Assembly (NCBI GenBank): GCA_052437175.1
Contig: JBQVOK010000005.1
Location: 248,001-312,000 of the forward strand
Length of the DNA stretch: 64,000 nt
From: JACVCJ01 sp052437175
GTDB taxonomy: Bacteria > Bacteroidota > Bacteroidia > CAIKAF01
Reading direction: 5' to 3'
Position numbers and translations under genes: made by a program
Shown: positions 17,932 to 27,460 of the stretch, piece after piece
Layout: every line of letters begins with the position of its first letter
Numbering within the stretch: the first letter of the stretch is position 1
Notes under the pieces: generated by a model
Databases searched by the model: none
Told to the model about the DNA's origin: nothing
Seen by the model: only the letters and a program-made list of their open reading frames with translations

Positions 17932-20580
17932 TTACTCCCGCACCACGGTAACGGCCGTTTTGTGAAAAGCCGTACCCGTTTTCAGTACCAGGAAATAAAC
18001 ACCGGAGCTGATGCGGTCGGGGTTCCATTCGGCCGGCAGTCCTTCGGAACGGAATACCGAAATGCCCCAGCGGTTAAATACCTGTATTTCGGTACAATCT
18101 GTAAAGCCGGGTGGTACAAGGGCTTTCCATACATCGTTGCTGCCGTCGCCATTGGGTGTAATGATGTTGGGCAGCTGTATCTGCAGGTAATCGGTCAGCT
18201 CCTTAGCCGTGAGTGTTTTACCCGCCGTATCTGTACAGTGCTGGTTATAAGCTACCAGGTTCAGGGTATAATTGCCGGAGTAAGGCACGGTAACCTGTAT
18301 GGAACTACTGCTGCCGAGCGCGTCGGGCAGGTGGTACCACTGGATACTGTCTTTGTCGGACGAAATATCGTTAAAGGTCATTACCAGCCCGTCACAGGCA
18401 GGAAATGCACCGGCTTCCTCAAAAGCGGCTTCCGGGTTGGGAATACTTTCAATATTCAGCAGCAGGGTGTCGGTACAAACACCTTCGTAATCCAGTACGA
18501 TCTCGTAACTAAGCGTGCCACTTACCAGTATTTCGGCCGTACACCCGTTCAGTTCCTGCGGCAGGGGATTCCAGCTGCATTGTACACCCGCTCCCGAAAC
18601 AGGGGTATATACGAAAAGCGTATGTTCGCAGAGGCTGGTGTCGATATCGCCTTTGGGTACATCGGGCACGCGTATACGCAAACTGTTGGTATCGGAGCAG
18701 CCATGTATATCCGTAAATTCAGTAATGTAATCGAAACTCTGCGGCGGATAAAAAATATGACTGCCCGGTATACCCGGCATATTGTAGAGGTTCGGTTGTA
18801 TGCTCAACTGTAATGAATCGGAATACAGCAGCGTAATGCTATCGCCGAAGCACACCACATATTCCGTGGCCCAGGGATTCTGGGGCAGGGGCAGCACTTC
18901 TACATAAATACTGTCGGTACGGGTACAGGTAAGCGGATCGGAAACCGTAAGCGTATAATAGCCGGACTGCTGTGCCAGCGCATATACGGCAGGGCCGTTC
19001 AGCGGCGGAATAAGTCCCGGACCGCTCCATGTATAACTGCTGAAGCCGGTATTGCTGCAGCTCAGCAGTATGGTGTCCCTGAAACAGACGCTGTCGGCCG
19101 CGCTCAGGCTGAATTGCGGCTCGGGCAGGATCACCAGGTTATGCTGGGCGGTATCGCTGTTGCATACACCCTGCCAGATAAGCTGTACGGAGCCATTGCC
19201 CGTATTGTTCCATTGGGTGCCGGCCGTAGGCAGGTTGGCCGGAGTAGTGAGTGTTCCGTTCTGCACACTCCACAGGAAGCTGCCTGCGGGCACATTCGAC
19301 CCGAAACTGAGCATTTCGCCCAGGCACACCGAATCGGGGCCGCTGATCTCTACTTCAAAGGGCAGACTGTCTACCTGGAACGAAAGGATATCGAAGTCGT
19401 TCTTCGGCAGGCAGCCATTGTCCAGGGCCTGTATGTACAGGTTATAGGGGAAGGGGGACGCCTGTCCGCAAACCGGGGCAAAGCACACGTTCAGTATGGT
19501 TTCGGAGGCCGTACTGTTTAGCACCGTGATCTGGGGCGGGTTCGGCAGATTCATGACCGGGCCACCGAATGTATAACTGAGGCTGTCTCCGTCGGTATCG
19601 CTCAGCGTTACCTGCACGCAGACCTCTTCTTCTTCGTGTACGTTCACCAGGGTGCTGCCGCTTTGCAGCTGTACCTGCGGCGGATTGTTCTGCGGACATT
19701 GCGTAACGGCGATCTGCAGCTCGCGCCGGGTCTTGTTCAGCAGCTGGTTGTTCCGGAATTCGTTCACCTCAAGGGCGATCACGAAACTGCCGGGGATCGT
19801 GCCTTTTATGCGGGTGAGTCCGCTGGATGCGTTCAGGAACACATATCCGCCCGGACCGAAGGGTTGCGTGGGCGAAAATCCCGCTGCGTACGTTACCAGC
19901 GGCGGTTCATAACCCAGCGGATTGGGCGGCGGCGGTGCCGTATTCGTAGGAATACCGTAGCCGGCGTAGGGATGCACCCAGTTGTAGATAAGCAGGTCTC
20001 CGTCCGGATCGATGGCCGTGTTGGGGAAGGTAAGCGTATCGCCAATGCATACCAGCGGCAGCACGGCCGGTTCAAACACAGGCGTACTGTTGGGCTGTGT
20101 GGTAGGCGGAATGGTACATACAAAGCTTTCGGACTGCAGGGAGGGGCCGTTCAGGCTGATGACCTGGCTACTCCGGCAACAGCGTTCGTAAAAAAGTATA
20201 TACCCCACTGCAGAGGCGGGAAGCAATAATGTGTCGCGGTAAATACCCTCGTACATACAGATGCTGAAGGGTACGATACAACCGGGAGGCAGCATGGGTT
20301 CCACTTTACGGGTCTGGCTAAGCTGCAGGGTAAGGGTTTGCAGCAGCGGTTTGAACTCGCCGCTTACATTTTCATAGAGCCCTGCACTCAGCGGACTTTC
20401 CGGGAAAGGAATCTCCGAACCGGAGGTACAGTCGGTATAGGTGGTGAGTTGTATAGCGTAGCGGAACTGTCCGTTCTGCATGCCCAGGTAAGTATAGCCG
20501 AAATCGCCGCCCAGCAGGTGACTGGCCGAAGCCAGGCCCGAACCCAGGAAAAAGAACAGGAGTAAAAGGCGGTACTTCAT
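17932..20580 (-). CDS. Large Ig/PKD surface protein with T9SS type B tail
   Basis: 882 residues. Signal peptide (1-19, ...GLASA) followed by SHLLGGDFGYTYLG, the typical first strand of this Bacteroidota family ('SH..GG...Y'). The N-terminal 300 residues (DPDGDLLIYNWVHP, CIGDTLTFPNTA) are cadherin/Ig-like beta domains; Ig and PKD-like modules follow (SVCFRDTILLSC, YTWSGPG, DISSDKDSIQWYHL); the end is a gliding-type domain (about 795-882, LPNIITPNGDGSNDVW ... VFNRWGISVF ... SSGVYFLVL). Exported by the type IX system. Its ATG follows the stop of the upstream gene with no gap beyond one base, so the two are one operon and the proteins may work together at the surface. Ligand unknown. Confidence 0.87.
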   Translation of the reverse strand: MKYRLLLLFFFLGSGLASASHLLGGDFGYTYLGMQNGQFRYAIQLTTYTDCTSGSEIPFPESPLSAGLYENVSGEFKPLLQTLTLQLSQTRKVEPMLPPGCIVPFSICMYEGIYRDTLLLPASAVGYILFYERCCRSSQVISLNGPSLQSESFVCTIPPTTQPNSTPVFEPAVLPLVCIGDTLTFPNTAIDPDGDLLIYNWVHPYAGYGIPTNTAPPPPNPLGYEPPLVTYAAGFSPTQPFGPGGYVFLNASSGLTRIKGTIPGSFVIALEVNEFRNNQLLNKTRRELQIAVTQCPQNNPPQVQLQSGSTLVNVHEEEEVCVQVTLSDTDGDSLSYTFGGPVMNLPNPPQITVLNSTASETILNVCFAPVCGQASPFPYNLYIQALDNGCLPKNDFDILSFQVDSLPFEVEISGPDSVCLGEMLSFGSNVPAGSFLWSVQNGTLTTPANLPTAGTQWNNTGNGSVQLIWQGVCNSDTAQHNLVILPEPQFSLSAADSVCFRDTILLSCSNTGFSSYTWSGPGLIPPLNGPAVYALAQQSGYYTLTVSDPLTCTRTDSIYVEVLPLPQNPWATEYVVCFGDSITLLYSDSLQLSIQPNLYNMPGIPGSHIFYPPQSFDYITEFTDIHGCSDTNSLRIRVPDVPKGDIDTSLCEHTLFVYTPVSGAGVQCSWNPLPQELNGCTAEILVSGTLSYEIVLDYEGVCTDTLLLNIESIPNPEAAFEEAGAFPACDGLVMTFNDISSDKDSIQWYHLPDALGSSSSIQVTVPYSGNYTLNLVAYNQHCTDTAGKTLTAKELTDYLQIQLPNIITPNGDGSNDVWKALVPPGFTDCTEIQVFNRWGISVFRSEGLPAEWNPDRISSGVYFLVLKTGTAFHKTAVTVVRE

Positions 20581-20581
20581 A

Positions 20582-22207
20582 TCAGTTCCGGATCAGTTTT
20601 TGAAAATGAACACCGGCCTGGGTATACAGGCGTACCTGGTATATGCCGGGAGAGAGCGCACGTATATCCAGTTCCGTACCGGGATCTTGCTCCAGGTAGA
20701 CCGTTTGGCCCTGCATGGAAATGATCTCCGCCTTTTGCAGCGGCAGTTCGCTCTTTATAAAAACATAAGCGGCAGATGGATTCGGGTAAAGCGTTATGGA
20801 CGGCTGCGCAGCCGTTTCCTCCTGGCCCAGTTCACAGAGCATAAGCGCCGTAAAGCCAGATAGCGTATATACATCGTCGGTTTTCTGGATCAGGGTAAGC
20901 GAAGGCCCGGTAGATTGTACCACGCCGCCCTGTGGCAAAGCCGTGCCGCTGAATTTACCAATGAGCGGGTAACTGCTGTTGGGCCCGTCGTAGATATAGA
21001 GAAAATCAAAACCCGGTTCAAAATTAAATTCAGTGAACGTAAGTTTTACATTTTCAGCAAAAGAAGGCGAAATAACCAGGGTACCATTGGTATTATCGCT
21101 GTAATTATTTTTTTTACCGTTATCCATAATTACGCCGTTGCAGTAATAAGTCTCTACACGGGAGCCTGAAACCGGCATCAGTATGGTGTCGCAGACGGGT
21201 GAGAGTGCTACATGAATATACGAATTACGTACCAGGGTATCGGTACCTGCCGAATTTCCGGCGATGAGGCGTACACTAAACACTCCGCTCTGCTGGTACT
21301 GGTGGCCCGGACTTTCGAGCGTGGAGCCGGTACCGTCGCCGAAATCCCAGATATAATAGGCCGGATTGTTGAGCGATGTATTGGTAAACGATACAAAACC
21401 ATTGCAGGAAACCTGGTTCTCTTCGGGTGAGAAAAATCCGGCTACGGGTTTATCGGGCGCTGGCACAATGCGTACACGGTAAAGCTCGGTCTGTCCGAAC
21501 TGCGGCGTGGAACAGGGCAGGGGCTGCGAGCCGGAAAAGTCGGAACTGACCAGCATCAGCAGCGGTGTATTGTACACCGAAGCCACAGGTACCGTTACCG
21601 GCGTGGATACACTTACACTGTTATCTGCACTGAAAAACAGCTCGGAAGGATGCTCCAGCGTGCCGTTGTTATTCAGGTCGATCCATATACGATAATCCTG
21701 CGGAAGTGCCGTGTTTGAGCTGATCTGCAGGGGTACGGGACTGCCTTCGGCCAGGTCGGGAACGGGCAGGCAGGAAAAATCGCGGAATCCCTCGGCCCCG
21801 TCTGTGCTGTTATGTGTAAAGCCGTTCAGGGAAAAGGAGCTTATGCCATACCCGCAGCAATATACGCTGCTGCCCTGCACACAGGAAGGCAGAGGCAAGC
21901 CGGAAGGCGTGTAATGTATATAGTTTGTACGTGAAACAGAATCGTAACTTCCGCCGTTGTACCGATAGAGTGTAATTGTATACACCCCGGCAGCCGGATA
22001 GCGGTATGCAGATTGCAGGCCGGAGGTCCGGGCCCCGTTTCCCCAGTTCCAGACCAGCGAGTCGTAACTGCCTGTTCCCGTATACTGTATGTGCACTTTT
22101 CCGTCGCAGGTAACGCTGTCCGGCGAATAAAAAACACCCTGTGCCCGGCTTAGGGAAAGCGGCAGGAAAAAGCACAGCAGGAGCATGAGAAGTGGTGTAT
22201 TTTTCAT
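20582..22207 (-). CDS. PKD-GEVED-PKD-CUB secreted protein with T9SS type A tail
   Basis: 541 residues from ATG 22207 (MKNTPLLMLLLCFFLPLSLSRAQ); the longer ORF adds 51 residues of unrelated character ahead of this signal peptide. Modules in order: PKD-like (about 25-95, WNWGNGARTSGLQSAYRYPAAGVYTI), GEVED-type (about 108-240, CCGYGISSFSLNGFTHNS, IWIDLNNNGTLEHPSELFF, YRVRIVP), PKD (about 250-325, YYIWDFGDGTGSTLESPGHQY), CUB (about 340-450, ETYYCNGVIMDNGKKNNYSDN, FDFLYIYDGPN, GKFSGTALP), type A sorting domain (about 465-541). PKD+GEVED+CUB sets occur in secreted peptidases and adhesins, but no peptidase is present here. First gene of a two-gene operon with the type B protein downstream. Confidence 0.88.
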   Translation of the reverse strand: MKNTPLLMLLLCFFLPLSLSRAQGVFYSPDSVTCDGKVHIQYTGTGSYDSLVWNWGNGARTSGLQSAYRYPAAGVYTITLYRYNGGSYDSVSRTNYIHYTPSGLPLPSCVQGSSVYCCGYGISSFSLNGFTHNSTDGAEGFRDFSCLPVPDLAEGSPVPLQISSNTALPQDYRIWIDLNNNGTLEHPSELFFSADNSVSVSTPVTVPVASVYNTPLLMLVSSDFSGSQPLPCSTPQFGQTELYRVRIVPAPDKPVAGFFSPEENQVSCNGFVSFTNTSLNNPAYYIWDFGDGTGSTLESPGHQYQQSGVFSVRLIAGNSAGTDTLVRNSYIHVALSPVCDTILMPVSGSRVETYYCNGVIMDNGKKNNYSDNTNGTLVISPSFAENVKLTFTEFNFEPGFDFLYIYDGPNSSYPLIGKFSGTALPQGGVVQSTGPSLTLIQKTDDVYTLSGFTALMLCELGQEETAAQPSITLYPNPSAAYVFIKSELPLQKAEIISMQGQTVYLEQDPGTELDIRALSPGIYQVRLYTQAGVHFQKLIRN

Positions 22208-22513
22208 CTCGGGAATTGCGTGTAAATATACAATAAGGAACGTCTCCGGCCGGAGTTTTGAGATAGACCCGCTTAAAAAAATATGCGGGGACGATCTGTC
22301 TGGCCTGTTAAGTATTTGATTATGTGAATTAAGCAGCGCTCTCTTTAATGGAATGTACATCAGTGTGTAAAAAAATATTTTCCAACAGATAAAATCTATA
22401 CTTTTAATAAAATATTTTATTGAAATTCAGTATGTTGTACGTTTTCGTCTATTTTATTTCAGGGTCCGGATAAAAGCTATGTGTTTATATTCTATTTTTG
22501 AAACTGAATTCTT
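22208..22513. other. Divergent intergenic region, 306 bp
   Basis: AT-rich space between divergent genes. On the + strand TATTTTTG at 22493-22500 is a -7 box 13 nt before ATG 22514, without a convincing -33 element. On the - strand TATATTTA at 22222-22229 is near consensus, 14 nt before ATG 22207. No ORF or hairpin of note. Confidence 0.5.
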
Positions 22514-25429
22514 ATGACACCCTGCATCCGCTTCTGCGCCCTGTTCCTGCTGCTCACCCTTTTGGGGGTGACGCGTCTGCGCGCGCAGATCATGGTAACT
22601 CCCAAATGCAACGAAAGTAATGTGCAGCAGACCGGCGACCTGTTCCCGGTGGAGATCAGTAACTCGGGCGGAGCCGTACAGGTGCGCCTGCTGATGGAAG
22701 TTACGCAGGACGGAGAGACCGTAGGTGCAGGCCAGAGTAGTGTGGTGCAGCTGCCTTCGGGCGTGTACCGCTTCCAGCGTGATATCTCCGCCCAGATGCA
22801 GTGGAATTACGGCAGTACGCCATCCGCGGCTACCTTACAGAGCAAACAGCATTTCGAAGATGGCACCTACCTGGTGTGCTGGAGCCTGCAAACGGCCGAA
22901 GGTGTGGAACTGGGCCGCGAATGCCGCAGCATCATCGTAACGGCACAGCGCACATCCGATCCGAAAAATCCCAGAGACGCCAAAGCGGCGGCCGATAAAA
23001 AACAATTCCCCGTTTCTTTTCATGGTAATGCCGAATGGATGGTGGAATACGGTTCCCGTCCGCCTATGTATTCGCAGTACCCCAACTGGATGACCACCCT
23101 TTCCGTAACGCCGCGCCTCAGTATTTACGATGTGCCGCTGACGGGTACACTGCTTTTTACAAACCTGGGTGGCGGAAAGCTGCAGAGCCCCAACGTATTT
23201 TCGCTTCAGTTCGATGCCGAAGGCTTTAAGCAGGCCCTGATGAACCGCCTTAAAAAAGCGGTGATGGAGAACAAAAAAGTACAATCCGTTACCGGAGGTA
23301 AACTGCAGACCTTGTCCGAACTGCAAAACCTGAACTCCGTACTGGAAAATCCGCAGGTAGTGCAGGAACTGAAAGGTATTAAAGAACTGGACGCCTACCG
23401 GGGCGTACTCGACAGTGTGCAGCACCTCAGTAAACTGGCCGAAGGCTTCGATACGCAGAATCTCGACAATAAGGCCCTGGATATGCTGAAGACCCAGGGC
23501 AGCAAATACGCGGCCAAACTGGCCGATTCCCTGCAGAAATGCGGATGTGTGACCGATTCCCTGGCCCAGGTGCAGGAGCCCGACAGCCTGCAAAGCGATA
23601 GCCTGAACAACAAAACAGAAGGCGATTCGCTGAAACCGCGTTTCCCGGGCCTGGATGATAAACTGAAAGCCGGGAAAGAACAGCTGAATGCCGGCGTGGA
23701 CAAGATCAAATCTGCCTTCGGGAAACAGAAAGACAAACTGAAATGCGACTCCCTGCAAAACCTGCTGAATACAGAGATCAAAACACCGGATTTCAAGAAC
23801 AGTCTGCAAAAGACGCAGGACTCTCTCCAGGGCAAGATCGGCAACCTGGCCTATCTCGACTACAAAAAATCGGGTTACAACAGCCTTTTACAACAGAAAG
23901 AAAAACTGCTGGGCGATGCCAAAATGAATGGCTGGCTCGATTCGGCCGGTCGTGCCGTGAACCAGGTAAAAGACCTGCAGAATATGGATATGGCCCAGTT
24001 GCAGGATCCCAATAACCTGCTGCAGAACCTGCAAAGCCTGGGTATACTCAAAAAATACGAAAAGTACCTTACCTACCTGAAATCCTTCACGATCGGTACC
24101 GGTTTCCGTCAGTATTCCGATTTTTCGCTGAACAATGTCCCTGTGAACGGCATTTCGTTCGAAGTGATGCCGAAGAACGTATACGTAAGCGCCACCTACG
24201 GACAGGTGCAGAAACCGGTGTACAGCCAGCAGCTGGAAGAGGCTACCTACAAACGCACACTCTGGGCAGTGAGCGCCGGTTACGGAGCCCAGGAAAAATC
24301 GCACTTCCATGTAAATATCATGCAGGGCCGCGATAATCCGAATTCGATCAACCCGCGTGATTCTATTTACCTGTACTATAAAAAACCGGCCCAGAACAAT
24401 GTGATCAGTGCCGATTTCGGGCTGAATCTCTGGAAGAACCGCATCATGATCAGCGGCGAACTGGCCGGATCACAGATCATACGCGACCTTACCTACGAAG
24501 CCGATACCAATATCATCGCCCTGCAGGGTCAGAAATTATATCCTTCGGGTGAGTGGTACATGAACATCTTCCGCCAGAAACCGGTGAACCTGAATACAGC
24601 GGTGGACTTTGCCTTCCAGTTAAAAACGGAAGTAAACCTGTTCAAGAACAAGGGCCGCCTGCGCCTGGGAACCAGCCGGGTGGGCAAGGATTTCTATTCG
24701 TTCGGTAATCCTTTCCTGATCCGCGACATGTTTGTACTGGAAGGGAATTATTCGCACACCTTCTGGAAAAACCGTATACGCATCGCCGGTGGTGTAAAAC
24801 GCCTGGAAGACAATACGGCCAAGGATAAGCCGCTTACCACCAACCAGTGGCGCTGGAATGCCGAACTGGACATCCGCATCCCGAAACTGCCCCAGATCAA
24901 GCTGATGTATACCCCGGTGATCCAGCAGAACGACTCGGGTATGGTAAACATGAACGTGGCCAATGCCAATGTATCGTACAGCCGTAAAATACGCAAGACA
25001 CAAAGTGTAAGTACCATCGGTTACGTGTTCCAGAAAGGGGTGATCACGTATCTGAACGGCAGTTTTTCGGCACACTACATCATCCTGAACCAGATGCTGA
25101 GCTTTAAGTCCGGCTTTGTGTTCAATGCCAACCTGAACTATATCGCCACGGACAATGTGAACGGTTTTGTACAGACGATCACCAGCAATATGTCGCTGGG
25201 TGGGGTTATTAAAAAGAAAGTGCAATGGAATGCCGGCGGCAATTTCCTGCTGAATAAGAACGAACAGCGCATCGGCGTAATGGCCCGAACGGGTTTCACG
25301 GCTACGAAATTTATGCGTTGCCAGCTGCAGTTCGATTATTTTATCTACAAGTCCTGGAACAGCACCTATATCTACTATCCGCGTTACGAGCGGGCTGCCC
25401 TGCGCAGCATCTTCACCTTTAACTGGTAA
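22514..25429 (+). CDS. Envelope protein with coiled-coil centre and C-terminal barrel
   Basis: 971 residues; I do not recognise the family. Signal peptide (about 1-25, ...TRLRAQ); an N-terminal beta-rich domain with two conserved-looking Cys (CNESNVQQTG, CRSIIVTA); a long alpha-helical, charged middle (about 235-510: ALMNRLKKAVMENKKVQ, SLQKCGCVTDSLAQVQEPDSLQSDSLNNKTEGDSLK...) that should form coiled coils and contains repeated 'DSLQ' words; and a C-terminal third (about 525-971) of alternating amphipathic strands with YxxS turns, ending ALRSIFTFNW, the aromatic end expected of an outer-membrane barrel. I infer a periplasm-spanning coil joined to a barrel. The next gene starts 3 nt after its stop. 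Confidence 0.7.
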   Translation: MTPCIRFCALFLLLTLLGVTRLRAQIMVTPKCNESNVQQTGDLFPVEISNSGGAVQVRLLMEVTQDGETVGAGQSSVVQLPSGVYRFQRDISAQMQWNYGSTPSAATLQSKQHFEDGTYLVCWSLQTAEGVELGRECRSIIVTAQRTSDPKNPRDAKAAADKKQFPVSFHGNAEWMVEYGSRPPMYSQYPNWMTTLSVTPRLSIYDVPLTGTLLFTNLGGGKLQSPNVFSLQFDAEGFKQALMNRLKKAVMENKKVQSVTGGKLQTLSELQNLNSVLENPQVVQELKGIKELDAYRGVLDSVQHLSKLAEGFDTQNLDNKALDMLKTQGSKYAAKLADSLQKCGCVTDSLAQVQEPDSLQSDSLNNKTEGDSLKPRFPGLDDKLKAGKEQLNAGVDKIKSAFGKQKDKLKCDSLQNLLNTEIKTPDFKNSLQKTQDSLQGKIGNLAYLDYKKSGYNSLLQQKEKLLGDAKMNGWLDSAGRAVNQVKDLQNMDMAQLQDPNNLLQNLQSLGILKKYEKYLTYLKSFTIGTGFRQYSDFSLNNVPVNGISFEVMPKNVYVSATYGQVQKPVYSQQLEEATYKRTLWAVSAGYGAQEKSHFHVNIMQGRDNPNSINPRDSIYLYYKKPAQNNVISADFGLNLWKNRIMISGELAGSQIIRDLTYEADTNIIALQGQKLYPSGEWYMNIFRQKPVNLNTAVDFAFQLKTEVNLFKNKGRLRLGTSRVGKDFYSFGNPFLIRDMFVLEGNYSHTFWKNRIRIAGGVKRLEDNTAKDKPLTTNQWRWNAELDIRIPKLPQIKLMYTPVIQQNDSGMVNMNVANANVSYSRKIRKTQSVSTIGYVFQKGVITYLNGSFSAHYIILNQMLSFKSGFVFNANLNYIATDNVNGFVQTITSNMSLGGVIKKKVQWNAGGNFLLNKNEQRIGVMARTGFTATKFMRCQLQFDYFIYKSWNSTYIYYPRYERAALRSIFTFNW

Positions 25430-25432
25430 GGA

Positions 25433-25738
25433 ATGAAAAACCGGAACACCGTATCTTTGCTTATTTGCACGGCCGGCGCGATCTGCCTCGGTATCTCCGC
25501 GTATTTCGGTATACGCGCAGCAGAACTCGAAAACGGCGGACTGGGCGGACTGAGTGAGACGGTGAATGCCCTGGTGCTGAATGTGCTGGGTATGGGACTG
25601 GTAGCCGGCTACTTCCTGCTGGTTTCCCTGCTGCCGGGAACCCGGAAACAGCTGAACCGCAGGGATGGTCTGTACGGACTGATTTTCGCGGGCCTGGTGC
25701 TGGTACGGTTTGTGCTTGTACTGGTTTTAGTTATGTAG
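25433..25738 (+). CDS. Small three-helix membrane protein, unknown
   Basis: 101 residues with three hydrophobic segments (about 8-27, 46-66, 79-100; the last is GLIFAGLVLVRFVLVLVLVM). No recognised family. The ATG is 3 nt after the upstream stop, so it is co-transcribed and probably translationally coupled with the coiled-coil/barrel protein; a function linked to that envelope protein is inference. Confidence 0.65.
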   Translation: MKNRNTVSLLICTAGAICLGISAYFGIRAAELENGGLGGLSETVNALVLNVLGMGLVAGYFLLVSLLPGTRKQLNRRDGLYGLIFAGLVLVRFVLVLVLVM

Positions 25739-25753
25739 AGGGATGTTTATTCG

Positions 25754-25785
25754 TTGCCTGACTTCTCACTATTTACGTACATTTG
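25754..25785 (+). promoter_or_regulatory. Bacteroidota-type promoter of the GT2 gene
   Basis: TTG at 25754-25756, 21-nt spacer, TACATTTG at 25778-25785. The ATG is only 4 nt further on (25790), so the transcript would be nearly leaderless. Confidence 0.65.
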
Positions 25786-25789
25786 AGCG

Positions 25790-26860
25790 ATGAATGCGAA
25801 CCGGGAACTGAAACTGTCCGTCATTGTAGCCGTGTACCGCCGCGAGGATGAGCTGCGCGAACTGCTGGAAAGTCTGAGTCTGCAAACCGATACAGACTTT
25901 GAACTGCTGATCGTGGATGACGGTTCGCCGGAGTCCCTGGAACCGGTGGCGCTTTCTTTTGGCGACCGCCTGCAAATACGCTATTTCTACAAAGCTAATT
26001 CCGGGCCCGGAAAAACCCGTAACTACGGCATGGAACGTGCGGAAGGCAACTATTTTATCTTCCTGGATTCAGATACCATCATTCCGTCTTCGTATATAGC
26101 TACCGTGCGCCGCGAACTGAACGAAAATTACGTGGATGCCTACGGTGGGCCTGATGCGGCTGAGGAACGCTTCAGCGACCTGCAGAAAGCCATTACCTTT
26201 TCCATGACGTCTTTTCTGACTACGGGAGGTATCCGTGGCGGTAAAAGGCATATCGGAAAGTTTCAGCCCCGTAGTTTTAATATGGGCATCAGCCGGGAAG
26301 CGTTCCTGGCTACAGGTGGTTTCGGCAACCTGCGCATCGGTGAGGACCCCGACCTGAGCCTTACGCTCTGGGAGAAAGGTTTTAGTACGCGCCTGCTGCC
26401 CGAAGCCAAAGTATATCATAAACGCCGTACCAGCCTGCGTAAGTTTGCCAAACAGGTGTACGAATTCGGTGCGGCACGGCCCATCCTGAACCAGCGGCAT
26501 CCCGGATCTGCCCGGCTTACCTTCTGGTTTCCCTCGGTATTTATTTGCGGACTGCTGATCGCCCTGCTGCTGATCCCTTTTGCTTTATGCGGTTGCGGTA
26601 ATAGCTGTGCGCAGCCCTGTATCCTGACACCGCTCTGGCTGCTGGTCTTCCCTGGTTTCTATGCGCTGTACATAGCGCTGGTTGTGATCAGTGCCACGAT
26701 ACAGTTTAAGAGCATCAAAGTGGGCATACTGGGTAAAATTACTACCCTTATACAGTTCAGCTGTTATGGCTACGGTTTCCTGAAATCACAGTTTAACCTG
26801 AATATACTGAAACGCCGGCCGGAAGAGGTATTTCCGGGGCACTTCTATAAAGAAAAATAG
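25790..26860 (+). CDS. Family 2 glycosyltransferase with C-terminal membrane segments
   Basis: 356 residues. GT-A fold at about 8-240: LSVIVAVYRREDELRELLESL (start strand), ELLIVDDGSPE (nucleotide-binding Asp), NSGPGKTRNYGMERAEGNYFIFLDSDT (DxD-type metal site), FQPRSFNMGISREAFLATGGF and IGEDPDLSLTLWEKG (acceptor-side ED motif). Two or three hydrophobic helices follow (about 245-310: FICGLLIALLLIPFALC and LWLLVFPGFYALYIALVVIS), anchoring the enzyme at the inner membrane, where it would transfer sugars to a lipid-linked glycan. The carrier and sugar cannot be told from sequence. The start is fixed by the -7 box immediately upstream. Confidence 0.88.
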   Translation: MNANRELKLSVIVAVYRREDELRELLESLSLQTDTDFELLIVDDGSPESLEPVALSFGDRLQIRYFYKANSGPGKTRNYGMERAEGNYFIFLDSDTIIPSSYIATVRRELNENYVDAYGGPDAAEERFSDLQKAITFSMTSFLTTGGIRGGKRHIGKFQPRSFNMGISREAFLATGGFGNLRIGEDPDLSLTLWEKGFSTRLLPEAKVYHKRRTSLRKFAKQVYEFGAARPILNQRHPGSARLTFWFPSVFICGLLIALLLIPFALCGCGNSCAQPCILTPLWLLVFPGFYALYIALVVISATIQFKSIKVGILGKITTLIQFSCYGYGFLKSQFNLNILKRRPEEVFPGHFYKEK

Positions 26861-26908
26861 AGTGTTATGCTGAATAAAATAACCTGATGGCTTTATGTAT
26901 ATACGAAA

Positions 26909-27133
26909 TCAGTCCGTCTCCGCGGATGCATTCAGCTCATCCAAAAAACGCTGTGCTTCTGCCAGGCTGTCCAGGTAAATAACAAAGGCCTCTGCCATCT
27001 GCCGGCTTTCCATAAACGCACGGATGTCGGGCACGGCTTCAATGGTACGCAGTGTACCGTTTGCCGGGGATGCGGGATCGGGTACAGAAATAACTCCCGG
27101 ACTGTGTGTGGCTTCTTCAAGGGATGTTTTCAT
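26909..27133 (-). CDS. Small acidic protein, unknown
   Basis: 74 residues from ATG 27133 (MKTSLEEATHSPGVISV...); an alternative in-frame start at 27166 is less likely. The C-terminal half (IRAFMESRQMAEAFVIYLDSLAEAQRFLDELNASAETD) looks like two amphipathic helices and is unlike random shadow sequence. No family recognised. It lies beyond the terminator of the metal-efflux operon, so it is a separate unit; no clear promoter. Confidence 0.45.
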   Translation of the reverse strand: MKTSLEEATHSPGVISVPDPASPANGTLRTIEAVPDIRAFMESRQMAEAFVIYLDSLAEAQRFLDELNASAETD

Positions 27134-27400
27134 ATAAGGGGTGTAAGGCCGGCATTTGTCCGGCATGTTTTTGTGCCCCGAAAGTTACAAAAAGGCCTTT
27201 ACCGATCTCATTCCAGCGAAAAGATAATGTCAGGGTCTGCCGTTCAGCTGTATCAGGTGGCAAAATCCCGGCCGCAGCACGGTGGCATCGGGCACCTGCA
27301 GCACCGGATTGCTGTATACCGGGAGCCCGGGTATCTGTGGATAAAGGCAAAAACAGCTTTTACGCCGGAAGATTTATTAACAGCCCGGCAGTATAGGTGC
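27134..27400. other. Non-coding gap before the efflux-operon terminator
   Basis: I see no convincing gene. Short inverted words (CCGGCATTTGTCCGG at 27152-27166) could form a small hairpin in front of the 26909-27133 gene. Forward ORFs here have no protein-like character. Confidence 0.4.
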
Positions 27401-27432
27401 AAAAAAAACGGGCCTTCCAGAAGAAAGACCCG
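27401..27432 (-). terminator. Intrinsic terminator of the metal-efflux operon
   Basis: On the reverse strand an 8-bp stem (CGGGTCTT at 27425-27432 with AAGGCCCG at 27409-27416, one G-U pair), 8-nt loop, then eight T (27401-27408), 29 nt after the ATPase stop. Confidence 0.85.
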
Positions 27433-27460
27433 CCTGCAAACGTTGAGAACAAAAAAACGT

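Noticed and set aside
20582..22360. Upstream start at 22360 for the PKD-GEVED-CUB protein
   Set aside because: The extra 51 residues precede a good signal peptide at 22207 and look non-coding.
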